From NCBI RefSeq assembly GCF_900115195.1, contig NZ_FOVO01000015.1, forward strand, positions 1 to 64,000: a stretch of DNA of 64,000 nt, read 5' to 3'. Both the position numbers and the translations under genes were made by a program. The notes under the pieces are model-generated. The model ran no database searches. It was given only the letters and a program-made list of their open reading frames with translations, and had not been told where the DNA came from. This document shows, one piece after another, positions 8,379 to 18,024 of this stretch; position 1 is the stretch's first letter, and every line of letters starts with the position of its first letter. This DNA comes from Xenorhabdus japonica. GTDB taxonomy: Bacteria; Pseudomonadota; Gammaproteobacteria; Enterobacterales; Enterobacteriaceae.

Positions 8379-8615
8379 TTGGAAAAAAATAAAAACAGTC
8401 CACCGACATGGAGTGATACCGATTGGGAAGCAGCCATGACAGTAAAAGTCATTATTAACGGCAAGGCTTATTTTTATGAATCCCGGGAAATAATCCACTC
8501 TTATGAAGATATCAGACATATAGCGGAATCAGTGGGATGCAAGACTGAAATCATTCCTCTTCAAAAATTGGATGGCTTCACAAATGACGCCCATATCGTA
8601 GCCATATATCTGTGA
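8379..8615 (+). CDS. Small protein of unknown function
   Basis: I choose the TTG at 8379 because GGAGG (8364-8368) lies 10 bases ahead; the ATG at 8436 is an alternative and the upstream extension to 8241 is low complexity. The 78-residue product (EKNKNSPPTWSDTDW start, then AMTVKVIINGKAYFYESREI) looks like a small alpha/beta fold without signal peptide or membrane segment. I do not recognise the family. It stands alone, followed by an inverted repeat at 8632. Confidence 0.5.
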   Translation: MEKNKNSPPTWSDTDWEAAMTVKVIINGKAYFYESREIIHSYEDIRHIAESVGCKTEIIPLQKLDGFTNDAHIVAIYL

Positions 8616-8631
8616 CGCATCTCTTCAACAT

Positions 8632-8664
8632 CCCTTCTGTCAAACAACATCATCGACAGAAGGG
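8632..8664. terminator. Inverted repeat after the small gene
   Basis: A 10-bp stem, CCCTTCTGTC / GACAGAAGGG, with a 13-base loop. No T run follows on either strand, so termination is possible but not certain. Confidence 0.45.
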
Positions 8665-8716
8665 GTAGTAGAGAAAAGTAACAATGAAAACAAGGGAAAA
8701 CAGCGAAAGTTATGTC

Positions 8717-10375
8717 TTATTTACTGGTTCCAACTGATGCCGCCTCCAACTGCTGGTAAATATAATGCTTATAACTCTCTACCAGCGCATTGTCCTGACA
8801 ATCATCCAGCGCACCATCACACAAATGACGCATGATCATATTGGCTCGGTAAAACACAGGGACAGGCAAACGAGCACGCTCCAGAATCATTCCGCCAAGA
8901 AAGGAGATATCGGTCAATTGACCCGTTGTTATTGACGCTCCCTGTTTCAGGTTATCCCTCAGGGTAAATTGAGTTACATGTGCGGGATCACGTAGCGGAG
9001 AATTATAGTGCTCAAAGTGGAGGTTCGGTTGATGATCACCAAAATAGAGGAAAACGGTAGGTTTGTCGCGATGGGCAACGAATTCACTGAAATCCTTGAT
9101 GGCCGGATCAGAAGCCACAATTTTTTCCATATAATGACTAAACTTACCTACCACTGTTGAAGGCTCAACGTTGCCAGCCAAACCATAATCATCATTATGG
9201 CTCTCTTCATAAGGGCCATGTTCATACATTGTCAGAGAAAAAATAAAAATCGGCTTATTTGTTTCCTTAGCCAAGATGGCTTTCACATAAGACAACATAT
9301 CTTGTGTCGAGATTTTCCATAAATTTTCTTCCATGTCTGCCGGATAGCCCAGCTCTTGCGGTTGAATAATCCGATCAACACCCAGCGTTTTGTAAGCATG
9401 TCCCGCATGATAAGCAGACTTATTAAATGGTGTCAGAACAACTGTGTAATAACCATTGTTTTTCATTACGCGGAACAAGCTGTTTTTAAGATGATCAACG
9501 ACAGTGTAAAACACTGAATTTTTATTGGGTTCAAAGTCCTCTGTATTCAATCCGGTTAAAACGGAGAATTCAGATAACCATGTTCCTCCTCCAAAGGTCT
9601 GTACCCTGAGTGGACTTTGGCTACTGACACCTGCATCACGCTGGAACATATAAAGATCTGGCAAATGCACATTGGCGGGTAACTGATAAATATGGGGATT
9701 AACGGTGGATTCCTGTAACAATACAACGACATCGGGTTTAACATCTGACTGGGGTTCAGGCAACATCACTTTTTTCGCCTGTTGTAAGAAATAATCAGCA
9801 GATGAACCAAATTTCGGAGGCTGATATTGCGAATCCGAGGCAGACATCACCATATTGGTCATCGTCCCCCGTCCCTTCGGTAATTCACTTTGCCATTCAG
9901 TATAGTAAGCATTAACCGTCAGATTGATACTCCCGATACTCACTACCATCGAAGCGATACTGGCGAGTCGCCATTTGATCCCACGTGCAGAAGGTGCCGA
10001 TTTCCAACTCAATATCATGTTTAATATCAACCAGATAAGCATAGCTACTACAGCGATACCTGCCAGCCAATAATAGTGTAAAGTCTCCTGATTTGAAGGA
10101 TCCAACATGACATTTAAATCAGAAAACAGTAATTGCTCTTTGTAGTAATGAACTTTTATCTGGTTGAGAAATTTGAGGATGATAAACAATGTTCCAGTTA
10201 ACACTGCCGAAAATAACCAGCGCGCTGAAACTAAAAAAGCCAGACCAAAAATGACGCCAAATACGCCGACAGAAACCAGTGCAGGATAAATATCTCCGCC
10301 CTTTTCAAACACTAATATCAAGGAAGCAATCAACAGCAATCCCAGATAAATCTTCGAGATTATCTTTTTTTTCAT
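8717..10375 (-). CDS. LtaS/OpgB-like membrane phosphoglycerol transferase or sulfatase
   Basis: 552 residues. Four or five membrane helices in the first ~160 residues are followed by a large periplasmic alkaline-phosphatase-superfamily domain. Metal-site motifs of LTA-synthase-like sulfatases are visible: DVVVLLQES, GGGTWLSEFSVLTG (the Thr is the likely nucleophile), TMYEHGPY and YFGDHQPN. Family members transfer phosphoglycerol or phosphoethanolamine to envelope glycans or lipids at the outer face of the inner membrane. In a Gram-negative host the substrate may be an osmoregulated periplasmic glucan or another surface glycan; this is inference. It is a single gene with ~180 bases to selB. 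The N-terminus (MKKKIISK) and an AGAG just ahead support this start. Confidence 0.8.
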   Translation of the reverse strand: MKKKIISKIYLGLLLIASLILVFEKGGDIYPALVSVGVFGVIFGLAFLVSARWLFSAVLTGTLFIILKFLNQIKVHYYKEQLLFSDLNVMLDPSNQETLHYYWLAGIAVVAMLIWLILNMILSWKSAPSARGIKWRLASIASMVVSIGSINLTVNAYYTEWQSELPKGRGTMTNMVMSASDSQYQPPKFGSSADYFLQQAKKVMLPEPQSDVKPDVVVLLQESTVNPHIYQLPANVHLPDLYMFQRDAGVSSQSPLRVQTFGGGTWLSEFSVLTGLNTEDFEPNKNSVFYTVVDHLKNSLFRVMKNNGYYTVVLTPFNKSAYHAGHAYKTLGVDRIIQPQELGYPADMEENLWKISTQDMLSYVKAILAKETNKPIFIFSLTMYEHGPYEESHNDDYGLAGNVEPSTVVGKFSHYMEKIVASDPAIKDFSEFVAHRDKPTVFLYFGDHQPNLHFEHYNSPLRDPAHVTQFTLRDNLKQGASITTGQLTDISFLGGMILERARLPVPVFYRANMIMRHLCDGALDDCQDNALVESYKHYIYQQLEAASVGTSK

Positions 10376-10553
10376 ACTCTATTGAATTCCACACATGAGT
10401 TTAGTTTGACAACTCTTTGAAAAATAGCACAAGTTATCAAATATACCGCAAATAAAATGCCGCAGATTCGCTCAGTGAAGACAGTATGAATTCAAAGGAG
10501 TTCAACTGCTGAAGCTATTGAAAACAGATATCGAACAGGTTTAAAACCAAGCG

Positions 10554-12482
10554 CTAAAAAATGCCCTCATCCCGCAAAACATGCAAATCCGCTTTCCTGC
10601 GGGTAAATCCCATGCGATCAAAGTATTCCAGTATTTGGATCGCTAATTTCCGGCCAATCCCCAACTCATCCCGAAATTCTATTGCCGTTATGCCTCCCTT
10701 ATCCTGACAATAGCGACGGATTAAATCAGCAAACTGCTGAATGCACTGACGATGGTAATAACGATCAGACACAATAGCGATGATCAGCCCTAATTGCGCA
10801 GCTTTTCGCAAAAGGCTACGCATAGTTTCGTCATCTTCCCCCATTTCCGTTGCCAAATCGCGTACCCACCACACTTCCGCTTTAAAATGTGGTTCTACGT
10901 TTAACCACAGGCACTCCTGCTCCGCGGTAAACATCAATCCATGCTCAGGCGAATGTATCCAGCCATTTGTTTGTTTTAGTAATTTTTGATCTATTAGCTG
11001 GTTGATTAATTTATAAGCCAGCATGTCATCCAGTGTTGGCAGAGCCATTCGTTTCAAACGTGCTTTGCCTACTCCCAGTTGATCAGGGTGTTTTTCATGG
11101 TATCCCGCCATAGCCTGCAATAATTTTTGTTCTGCCAACGCAGCATGGTGCTGCGATAGTGCCCAATCACCCGCAATAATCACCTTCATCTCGGCCAGCA
11201 AGCTATTGAGCTGGTTTTCTGTCAACTGACGTGACCAAGCAAAATGGCTGAGTGACAATGCACCACGGGTTAAATATAAGGTGAGGATTTCCACATGGCT
11301 GTGCATTCGAGCCAGTTGGGATAACCAACCAAGAAATTCAGGCCGACGCTTACCCCTGCGTGGGGAATTTAAGCTAATGACCCTCGCTCCTGCCAGCGTT
11401 CTCTTGGCACTGATATCACGCAATATCAAGCGATCATTTTCTACCAGCCACAACGGGCGATCCAGCGTCAGTTCAGCCAATATTGGCGCATCAGTCAGCG
11501 AATTCAGTATAGAAATTCGTCCGGTGATATGGCTGGCAGCATGGTGGATATGGAGAGATTGCCAGTGTTGCAGTGGTACATCAGCTTCAATTTCCACCAG
11601 CACTTTTTCAGCAGCAAGCAATAGGCCTTGTGATGTCGATTTCTGCAATAACGGTTTCTGCAATAACAACCAGTCGCCACGGGAAATTTGTTCTTTGCTG
11701 ATATCGCCGACGATATTCAATGCAGTACGCTGTCCCGCTTTAGCGCTCTGGGCAGGTTGATTCTGGGCATGCAGACCACGTATTCTCACGGCTTGCTCAC
11801 TGCCAGTCAGCCATAAAGTTTCACCGACATCGATACTTCCCGCCAACGCTGTCCCAGTGACAACCAATCCTGCCCCTTTAACGGTAAAAACACGATCGAT
11901 AGCCAAACGGAAGCGTTGCTTCAATTTTTCATGCTGCAAATTTTGCAAAGAAGAAGGGGGGCAAAATTGATGGACAGAATTAATCTGATGAATAGACAGC
12001 AAATGATCCCGCAATGGAATAATGCCATCCTCCGTAATCGCTGCCGTTACAAACAGAGGCGCTGATTGCCAACCTTGTGATACCAATAATTGCACAGCCT
12101 GTTGCCGGACTTCCTCAATTCGTGCTTGTTCGACACTATCCGCTTTAGTCAGCACAATCGTGATGGCAGGTCGCCCGATTAAACGCAAAATAGCCAAATG
12201 TTCCCGCGTCTGAGCCATCACACCATCATCACAAGCCACAACTAACAGGATATGATCGATGCCACCAATCCCCGCCAACATATTGGACAGGAATTTTTCA
12301 TGTCCCGGTACATCGACAAACCCCACCGAAGATCCATCTGGTTGCGGCCAGTAGGCATAACCGAGATCGATAGTCATCCCGCGTTTTTTCTCTTCCGGTA
12401 AATGGGTCGTATCAACGCCCGTGATTGCTTGAATTAGTGTCGTTTTACCGTGATCAACATGTCCCGCAGTGGCAAAAATCAT
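10554..12482 (-). CDS. selB: SelB, selenocysteine-specific elongation factor
   Basis: 642 residues; E. coli SelB is 614. The N-terminus is an EF-Tu-like GTPase with GHVDHGKT (P-loop, residues 7-14), DVPGHEKF and TKAD motifs, then beta-barrel domains, and C-terminal winged helices (residues ~430-642) that bind the SECIS hairpin. SelB delivers Sec-tRNA(Sec) to UGA codons on the ribosome. Its only visible client here is fdoG at 22031-22033. It is last in fdhE-selA-selB, about 60 bases after selA, with a tandem repeat between. AGG lies 10 bases before the ATG. Confidence 0.95.
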   Translation of the reverse strand: MIFATAGHVDHGKTTLIQAITGVDTTHLPEEKKRGMTIDLGYAYWPQPDGSSVGFVDVPGHEKFLSNMLAGIGGIDHILLVVACDDGVMAQTREHLAILRLIGRPAITIVLTKADSVEQARIEEVRQQAVQLLVSQGWQSAPLFVTAAITEDGIIPLRDHLLSIHQINSVHQFCPPSSLQNLQHEKLKQRFRLAIDRVFTVKGAGLVVTGTALAGSIDVGETLWLTGSEQAVRIRGLHAQNQPAQSAKAGQRTALNIVGDISKEQISRGDWLLLQKPLLQKSTSQGLLLAAEKVLVEIEADVPLQHWQSLHIHHAASHITGRISILNSLTDAPILAELTLDRPLWLVENDRLILRDISAKRTLAGARVISLNSPRRGKRRPEFLGWLSQLARMHSHVEILTLYLTRGALSLSHFAWSRQLTENQLNSLLAEMKVIIAGDWALSQHHAALAEQKLLQAMAGYHEKHPDQLGVGKARLKRMALPTLDDMLAYKLINQLIDQKLLKQTNGWIHSPEHGLMFTAEQECLWLNVEPHFKAEVWWVRDLATEMGEDDETMRSLLRKAAQLGLIIAIVSDRYYHRQCIQQFADLIRRYCQDKGGITAIEFRDELGIGRKLAIQILEYFDRMGFTRRKADLHVLRDEGIF

Positions 12483-12498
12483 AGTTATCGAACCTATT

Positions 12499-12556
12499 TT
12501 TTATAGCAACAATTTCCATAACAACAATTTCTATAACAAATTTCTATAACAACAAT
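12499..12556. repeat. Short tandem repeat between selA and selB
   Basis: Four imperfect copies of a 13-15-base unit (TTGTTATAGAAAT-like on the coding strand) begin inside the last codons of selA, including its TAG stop, and run almost to selB. The second copy is two bases shorter than the rest. Confidence 0.75.
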
Positions 12557-13935
12557 GCCCGTAATAATTCACTTCCATCTTCCAGACAACGTAGATCCAG
12601 CCATAACCGACCATCATACAGGCGTCCAATCACTGGTTTTTCCAAATTGCGCCATTGGTGAGCTAATTTTTCCAATGTGCTGCCACGTCCATCAACGGCA
12701 GTAAAAGTCAGCGCCCAACTGGGCAATCGATCCACAGGCAAGGAACCACTGCCAATTTGGGAATAGCAAGGTTCATCACGAACAATGAGTTTTTCGCTGT
12801 AATATGCCTGCATTTGGAGAAGTAGCTGTTGCGCCATATCACGGATTTCGCCTTGCGGACGGGTCAACAAACGTAAAGTCGGTAATTTCTGGCGAAGTTG
12901 CTCTGGATGTTGATAAAGGCGCAAAGTTGCTTCCAGTGCAGCCAGCGTCATTTTGTCTGCCCGTAAGGCACGCTTCAGGGGATGCTGCTGGATAGCCTCT
13001 ATCCACCGTTTTTTGCCCACAATAATGCCGGCTTGTGGGCCACCTAGTAATTTATCGCCGGAGAAAGTCACCAGATCGATGCCGTGATTCAGATAATCCT
13101 GAGGCATCGGCTCTGTGGGTAAACCATATTGTGTCATATCTATCATGGAACCACTGTCAAGATCGATAGCAGTTGGTATTTGGGATACCATGCCCAATTT
13201 CGCCAGCTCCCCTCCCGACACTTCAGCCGTGAAGCCCTCAATACTGTAATTACTGGTATGCACCTTCATCAGCATACCGGTATCAGGATTGATCGCCCGC
13301 TGATAATCTTTCAAATGCGTCCGGTTCGTTGTCCCCACTTCTACTAAACGGCAACCCGCTTGCACCATAACGTCAGGAATACGGAAAGCTCCGCCAATCT
13401 CAACCAATTCACCACGGGAAACGATAACCTCTTTTCCTTGCGCCACTGTTGCCAGCACCAGTAAAACCGCAGCAGCATTATTGTTAACGATGCAGGCATC
13501 TTCCGCACCAGTTAATGTACAGAGTAAATCGGCCAGTGCGCGATCACGATGCCCCCGGCTGGCACCATCAAGGGAGTATTCCAATGTAACCGACGAGCGC
13601 ATGGCCTGTGTCACGGCATCAATTGCTGTTTCAGCCAACAATGCGCGCCCCAGATTGGTATGGAGCACTGTTCCGCTCAGGTTAAATACTGGCTTCAATG
13701 CTGATGTCTTGCCCCAGTCCAATCTTCGGTGCAATGATTCTGCCCAGTCATCACTCCATTCTGGCAAGGCTTGATGCTCACGAATATTGAATCGTGCCTG
13801 TTCCTGCATTTCCCGCAATATATCCACCACTTGCGTCTGCCCATGAGATGCAATCAGCAAGGTGATTTCCGGCTGCCGCAACAATTTGTCAATGGATGGT
13901 AACTGACGGTACAACGAATTTATTACTTGTGTCAT
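12544..13935 (-). CDS. selA: SelA, L-seryl-tRNA(Sec) selenium transferase
   Basis: 463 residues, the normal length. This PLP enzyme converts Ser-tRNA(Sec) to Sec-tRNA(Sec) using selenophosphate. The PLP-lysine motif [13 protein letters not shown] is clear, as are [16 protein letters not shown] and [11 protein letters not shown] place the start at the ATG of MTQVIN (13935) because a G-rich ribosome site (GGGGGG) lies just ahead; an ATG four codons earlier has no space for one. It follows fdhE by 17 bases and precedes selB. Coupling selA-selB to fdhE ties Sec incorporation to formate dehydrogenase assembly. Confidence 0.95.
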   Translation of the reverse strand: MTQVINSLYRQLPSIDKLLRQPEITLLIASHGQTQVVDILREMQEQARFNIREHQALPEWSDDWAESLHRRLDWGKTSALKPVFNLSGTVLHTNLGRALLAETAIDAVTQAMRSSVTLEYSLDGASRGHRDRALADLLCTLTGAEDACIVNNNAAAVLLVLATVAQGKEVIVSRGELVEIGGAFRIPDVMVQAGCRLVEVGTTNRTHLKDYQRAINPDTGMLMKVHTSNYSIEGFTAEVSGGELAKLGMVSQIPTAIDLDSGSMIDMTQYGLPTEPMPQDYLNHGIDLVTFSGDKLLGGPQAGIIVGKKRWIEAIQQHPLKRALRADKMTLAALEATLRLYQHPEQLRQKLPTLRLLTRPQGEIRDMAQQLLLQMQAYYSEKLIVRDEPCYSQIGSGSLPVDRLPSWALTFTAVDGRGSTLEKLAHQWRNLEKPVIGRLYDGRLWLDLRCLEDGSELLRALLL

Positions 13936-13952
13936 CTCGCCCCCCATTCCCT

Positions 13953-14888
13953 TTATTCGTTGGGAAACAGAAAAGGGTTCAGGCTACTGCGGGCAAAACC
14001 TTCTTCTTCCATTTTGGCATCCAGAATCAACGACGCCAGATCATCTGCCACAGCATCTACATTCGGATCTTTTTCCTGATACAGAATTTTGAGATAACTG
14101 CCACAATCACCACAACTTTCCACCTTAATTGCCGCTTTCTCACTCTCCAATGACCAATAATTCAGGTCTCTGGTTTGTTCACAGTTACTGCATTTGATTC
14201 GAACAACATGCCATTCGCTTTCACACAGATTGCAATGCAAATAACGCAACCCCTGACTAGTACCGATTTGCACCACACTGACCACCGGCATACTGCCGCA
14301 TACCGGACAAAATTGGCGATGTTCTCCATATTCCGCCTGTGCCTTACCGGGGATTAAACTGGCCATTTGTGTCCAATACACAGATAACGCAGCCCAGACA
14401 AACACCGCCTGATCAGCACTGACTTTGCTGAACTCGCTATTGAGCAACGCACTCGCCATCTCTTCTAATTCTTGTGCTGAATTTTTTGCCAGATTTTCGA
14501 GGACAGGTTTCACATGTTCGGGTACAGTAGGTTGTAATTCCGCAATCAAGGAATGCAGGATATTTTGCCAGTGCTGAGTACGCCGCAACGTTTTGCAATC
14601 CAGAGGGACAAAACCCTCTTGTTGGGAAGAATAACGAAGCAACTCGTTCAATTCTACATCCAGCGGGTTGTCATACAATGCCTTTTGCTGGGCTTGTGCA
14701 ATTTCCGCCACAAAGTTCAGATAATTTGCAAATGGATTACTTTCTGTTGCCAACGTTTTCAGCCGCTTGGCGCGCTGTTGGTACAATTTTTTCAGGTTGG
14801 TAAACAACAATGGGGGAATAAAGCCAACAGATCTTTCATTCACTCGCTCTTTGGTCAACTGCTCTTTAGGAACAATGCGAATACTCAT
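13953..14888 (-). CDS. fdhE: FdhE, formate dehydrogenase accessory protein
   Basis: 311 residues from the ATG at 14888, which has AGGAAAGG 8 bases ahead; an upstream extension to 14936 has no support. Four CxxC pairs in the C-terminal half (CPVC, CNLC, CSNC, CGDC) match the rubredoxin-like zinc or iron ribbons of FdhE, needed to produce active respiratory formate dehydrogenases. In E. coli fdhE follows fdoI; here it leads an fdhE-selA-selB operon about 3 kb from fdoI, separated by unrelated genes. Confidence 0.92.
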   Translation of the reverse strand: MSIRIVPKEQLTKERVNERSVGFIPPLLFTNLKKLYQQRAKRLKTLATESNPFANYLNFVAEIAQAQQKALYDNPLDVELNELLRYSSQQEGFVPLDCKTLRRTQHWQNILHSLIAELQPTVPEHVKPVLENLAKNSAQELEEMASALLNSEFSKVSADQAVFVWAALSVYWTQMASLIPGKAQAEYGEHRQFCPVCGSMPVVSVVQIGTSQGLRYLHCNLCESEWHVVRIKCSNCEQTRDLNYWSLESEKAAIKVESCGDCGSYLKILYQEKDPNVDAVADDLASLILDAKMEEEGFARSSLNPFLFPNE

Positions 14889-15189
14889 TATCTTAACCTT
14901 TCCTGTTATGTTGATATGCCCGTTATATTGATACATAAATACCCAGCCATCTTACCTTGCCGGACAGCAGAATAGCATTACCATATACCCAAGGGATTTC
15001 AAATTGCATCCTATAAAACAGCAAGTTGGAATATAGACTGGATAAATTTCAACACAAGTTTACTGACCTTGCAAAAATTCAGATTAGACTATTGTTAGGC
15101 TATTTTTAGTCATAAAGAGGGAAGGGTGGATTTGATAGCATGATAATGAGCGCTCTTCTTGGTTAAACTATCGATAATTGAAGAGATTA
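14889..15189. other. Divergent intergenic region between fdhE and the pRiA4b gene
   Basis: About 300 bases. It contains a partial copy of the dispersed repeat (14984-15007, TATACCC...TTTCAAATTGCA). Nothing else is recognisable apart from presumed promoters for both genes, which I cannot place with confidence. Confidence 0.45.
14984..15007. repeat. Dispersed ERIC-like repeat, end fragment
   Basis: TATACCCAAGGGATTTCAAATTGC is the reverse complement of the repeat end (GCAA-TTGAAATC-TTGGGTATA) seen at 31559-31624 and 60692-60780. Only this end is clear. Confidence 0.45.
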
Positions 15190-17262
15190 ATGATGAAACT
15201 TACACCTGAGAAATTGCTATCTGCAATAGAAAAATACGCCCATACCCCCGAAAAACAGCAAACCTTAAACCAAAAACAAATGCTGTGGTTTTCCGATCCT
15301 GAGAACGTTTTCTTATTACTCAGCCTGGTGCTGACCCTACCTGAAGAGATGATGACCAAGATGGGGGACAGCATTAGCAATTGGGTTAACGTTGCAGTAG
15401 CGGAACTTGCATTAACAACAAACAAATTGCCTGTTGAAGACAAACAGCAGATTGAAGAGATCATTGAGCAAATTTTGGTTTATGCCAATGAAAATTTCGA
15501 GCTTAACGGTGAATGCGTGCTGTTATGTCTATCGAGCTTGAAAAGACATCAGTTTCATATCAAAACTGACATCGCCCAACTATTGGGTACCCCGAAATAT
15601 GCTGATGACACTAACATTGCCACCTTTCCTTCACCTCCCCCCAATTTAAGCCAACTATTTGAGCAAGTCAGAATTGAGTCCGGCCTTGAGTTCCTCGAAT
15701 TTTTTGAAAGCGGTTTTTCCGTGATTCCCCATGATGGCCTAAGCCATCTATTTTCAGAAGTGGCCCGGTATCCGTGGGGCATAGATGCCCTGCTTCTGTT
15801 GACCCAGTACTTTGAGGAACCGATAGCCCTTGCCAGTGCGCAAGCGTTGGACGATTGCCCTTCCTCTGCATGGAAAAACTTATCCTATCTGCAACTTGTC
15901 AATCTGTGTACCCGATTTAACCGCCATCCTTCCATTCACTCTTGTTTTAAGCGCTGGAAAAAAAGAGCGATGGCACATCATACCGTTCGGGAACCCGCTG
16001 AGATACATGAATTATACGCCACCCATGTTGATGGAAATGACTGCGCCAACATGATCATGACAATCAAACTGGATGGTCAAGAATACCAAATGAATATGAT
16101 GCTGGATTTTAAATCTGGTATCCGCGAGAGCTTATTGAATAGTGATCCTGACCTAACCATCCTCGAACTGATTAAAGAATTGAACACTCATGACGCTCAT
16201 ATTGACTTTGTCCCCGTTTCTCCTGACTGGCTACAACAAATTTTACCGTGGATACTTTCAGTTCAGCTAAATAAAAAAACACCTATTGAGCTTTACTCAC
16301 TTTATTGGTTGTCACGACTTCCCTTCGAATGGACACAGCCAGAAGAGTTTGAACTTGAGCATTGGAGCCAGAAGCTGGGCTATCAAGCTGATCCAAAACG
16401 ACAAGAGCGGCACCGCCTTGGCACTACCATGGGTTCACCATTAATCCTGAGCTGGTTAGCGCCAGAAGAATACTTATCAGAGGCGAAACAGCCCAAAGAT
16501 TTATTAAAGCTCTATTACTATGCAAATCGGGAGCTGTTTGCTGGGCGACTGACTTATTCCGCCGCAATCGAGCAATATAGGCTGCCATCACCAGCACCAC
16601 ATTTGGTAAATCAATATTTAGATTTGGCCTATACCCTCAGAGATCCCGCGTTAAATCGCAAGAGATTTGCTTTATTTGACACTTTAGCTGAGCTCAGTTT
16701 TGAATATTTTTACTTGGAACAAGATGAGGAGATCCTGCCGCAAGGATTGGTTCTCAAAGTGAGTTTACTTGATGCCAGCCCGGCCGTATGGCGCCGAATC
16801 CGTGTCAGCAATCAGCTCACGCTGATTGAATTTCATGATGTAATACAAAATGTCATGGGCTGGGAAAACGAGCATTTATTCAGGTTTAATATTTCAGGGA
16901 TCGATATCCCGGAAGAACATTATGACCAAACATGTATCGGCGTATTTCTGGATGAAATTGGAGACGAACTCAGCTACCAATACGACTTTGGTGATGATTG
17001 GCTCCATCAGATAACAGTAGAGAAAGTGCTGCCAAAAGATATTATCCAGCCTGAAATAACCGCAGGTAACGGTATGTGTCCGGCAGAAGATTCTGGTGGC
17101 ATTTGGAGTTGGAATTATTTACTCAAACTAAGAAAACAAAAAGTACTGACGGAAGATGAAGCTGAACAATTAGAGTTTGTGGGCTTGTCGCCAAGTGAAT
17201 CGTTAGAGCCTTTTGATAAACAGCAGGCTAATAAGCGGTTAAAGGCACTATTCAACCAATAA
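15190..17262 (+). CDS. Large protein with C-terminal pRiA4b ORF-3-like domain
   Basis: About 690 residues, starting at one of two adjacent ATGs (15190/15193) after GAAGAG. Residues ~525-690 match the plasmid pRiA4b ORF-3 (IS1096 TnpR-type passenger) domain: VLKVSLLDASPAVWRRI, FHDVIQNVMGWENEHLFRF, YDFGDDWLHQI, and CPAEDSGG. The first ~500 residues are helical, unrecognised, and without signal peptide or membrane segment. The domain is common in bacteria and its function is unknown. Here it lies alone, divergent from fdhE and followed by the yafQ/dinJ pair. It is much longer than the ~180-residue free-standing versions I know. Confidence 0.75.
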   Translation: MMKLTPEKLLSAIEKYAHTPEKQQTLNQKQMLWFSDPENVFLLLSLVLTLPEEMMTKMGDSISNWVNVAVAELALTTNKLPVEDKQQIEEIIEQILVYANENFELNGECVLLCLSSLKRHQFHIKTDIAQLLGTPKYADDTNIATFPSPPPNLSQLFEQVRIESGLEFLEFFESGFSVIPHDGLSHLFSEVARYPWGIDALLLLTQYFEEPIALASAQALDDCPSSAWKNLSYLQLVNLCTRFNRHPSIHSCFKRWKKRAMAHHTVREPAEIHELYATHVDGNDCANMIMTIKLDGQEYQMNMMLDFKSGIRESLLNSDPDLTILELIKELNTHDAHIDFVPVSPDWLQQILPWILSVQLNKKTPIELYSLYWLSRLPFEWTQPEEFELEHWSQKLGYQADPKRQERHRLGTTMGSPLILSWLAPEEYLSEAKQPKDLLKLYYYANRELFAGRLTYSAAIEQYRLPSPAPHLVNQYLDLAYTLRDPALNRKRFALFDTLAELSFEYFYLEQDEEILPQGLVLKVSLLDASPAVWRRIRVSNQLTLIEFHDVIQNVMGWENEHLFRFNISGIDIPEEHYDQTCIGVFLDEIGDELSYQYDFGDDWLHQITVEKVLPKDIIQPEITAGNGMCPAEDSGGIWSWNYLLKLRKQKVLTEDEAEQLEFVGLSPSESLEPFDKQQANKRLKALFNQ

Positions 17263-17276
17263 AAGTCTCAGTCAAT

Positions 17277-17307
17277 AAAACCGAAGGAGGAGAATAATCC
17301 CGGTTTT
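17277..17307 (+). terminator. Probable terminator of the pRiA4b gene
   Basis: AAAACCG (17277-17283) pairs with CGGTTTT (17301-17307), with a possible extra GGA/TCC inside, then TCTTC. It also faces the convergent yafQ gene. Confidence 0.45.
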
Positions 17308-17319
17308 CTTCGCTAACGG

Positions 17320-17589
17320 CTATTTGAATAAATCAGCATGGTTCCCAACGCGATACACGATCAATTCCGTGTCAGTGCGTTAGTAAATCAAGAGTAAATC
17401 TGGGGCACCATGACACTCCAAGTAACCAATATGGTTACCAATCAGTCGGTGCTCTTTATATTTCGAAGGTAATGGCTGGCCTGTCTGTAAAAGCGCAAGA
17501 GTTTCGAGGATAATCCCTTGCGCTTTTTTGTTGTTGGCATACTTTTTAGCATCCTTTTTAAACCGACTCTGGTAAACAATTGTCAGCAT
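17320..17589 (-). pseudogene. yafQ: yafQ-type mRNA interferase toxin, broken by an ochre codon
   Basis: The minus-strand frame encodes a RelE/YafQ-fold toxin (YQSRFKKDAKKY, then PLPSKYKEHRLIGNH and APDLLLIY). It hits TAA at 17382-17380 after 69 residues, but the same frame continues for 20 more codons (RTDTELIVYRVGNHADLFK) to a normal stop at 17322-17320. That tail holds the GNHxDLF motif with the histidine equivalent to the catalytic His87 of E. coli YafQ, so the truncated product should be inactive. The stop codon is one base from CAA, and Gln is plausible there. It follows dinJ with a 3-base gap, the normal antitoxin-toxin order. Confidence 0.8.
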
Positions 17590-17592
17590 GAT

Positions 17593-17850
17593 CTACCAAC
17601 CTAGCTCATGTTTTAACTCATCAATTGTATTGACTCGGTGAACTCCCTTACCATTTTCCAAATCACGAGTAGCTTGTAGTGTTTCGCTATTTGGCTGAAG
17701 AAATCCATCAGGAAGTTGCCCTTCAACAGCCAGTCTATTAACAAGCATACGGATCACAGTAGACAAATCGAGTCCTAAGGCTTTGGCATTCGCCATAGCT
17801 GCTTCTTTAGAAGCTGAGGACACTCTGGCTCTCACTACGGTATCAACCAT
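17593..17850 (-). CDS. dinJ: DinJ/RelB-family antitoxin
   Basis: 85 residues from the ATG at 17850, which has GGGAG 7 bases ahead; the longer frame to 17913 has no ribosome site. The N-terminus is a ribbon-helix-helix (VVRARVSSASKEAAMANAKALGLDLSTVIRM, residues ~4-34, given here as one domain) as in DinJ. The disordered C-terminus (GVHRVNTIDELKHEL) is the toxin-wrapping part. It would repress its own promoter and neutralise YafQ, whose gene directly follows but is broken. DinJ therefore looks like an orphan antitoxin in this strain. Confidence 0.85.
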   Translation of the reverse strand: MVDTVVRARVSSASKEAAMANAKALGLDLSTVIRMLVNRLAVEGQLPDGFLQPNSETLQATRDLENGKGVHRVNTIDELKHELGW

Positions 17851-17895
17851 ACAATTGCTCCCATTAGATGTACAAATAATAAACATTGTGGCCAT

Positions 17896-17923
17896 ATTGT
17901 AGACACAAAGCAAAGCTTATCAA
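17896..17923 (-). promoter_or_regulatory. Candidate dinJ promoter
   Basis: On the minus strand TTGATA and TACAAT are separated by 16 bases, about 45 bases upstream of the dinJ start. Both hexamers are close to the sigma-70 consensus. Confidence 0.55.
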
Positions 17924-17940
17924 TTGTGACAATAACCAAG

Positions 17941-18024
17941 GAAACAAGAACGGCAGAAACAAGGCAGGATACACAAAATACCCTGCCTCAAATTTATTTT
18001 TTCTCTTTTTGCCGTTCTTGTTTC
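17941..18024. terminator. Nested inverted repeats at the end of fdoI
   Basis: The inner hairpin (AGGCAGG 17962-17968 / CCTGCCT 17982-17988) is a likely fdoI terminator on the minus strand. Around it lies a perfect 15-bp inverted repeat, GAAACAAGAACGGCA (17941-17955) and its complement at 18010-18024, the latter inside the last fdoI codons. The outer stem would bring the fdoI stop region into a long cruciform-like fold. Confidence 0.6.
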
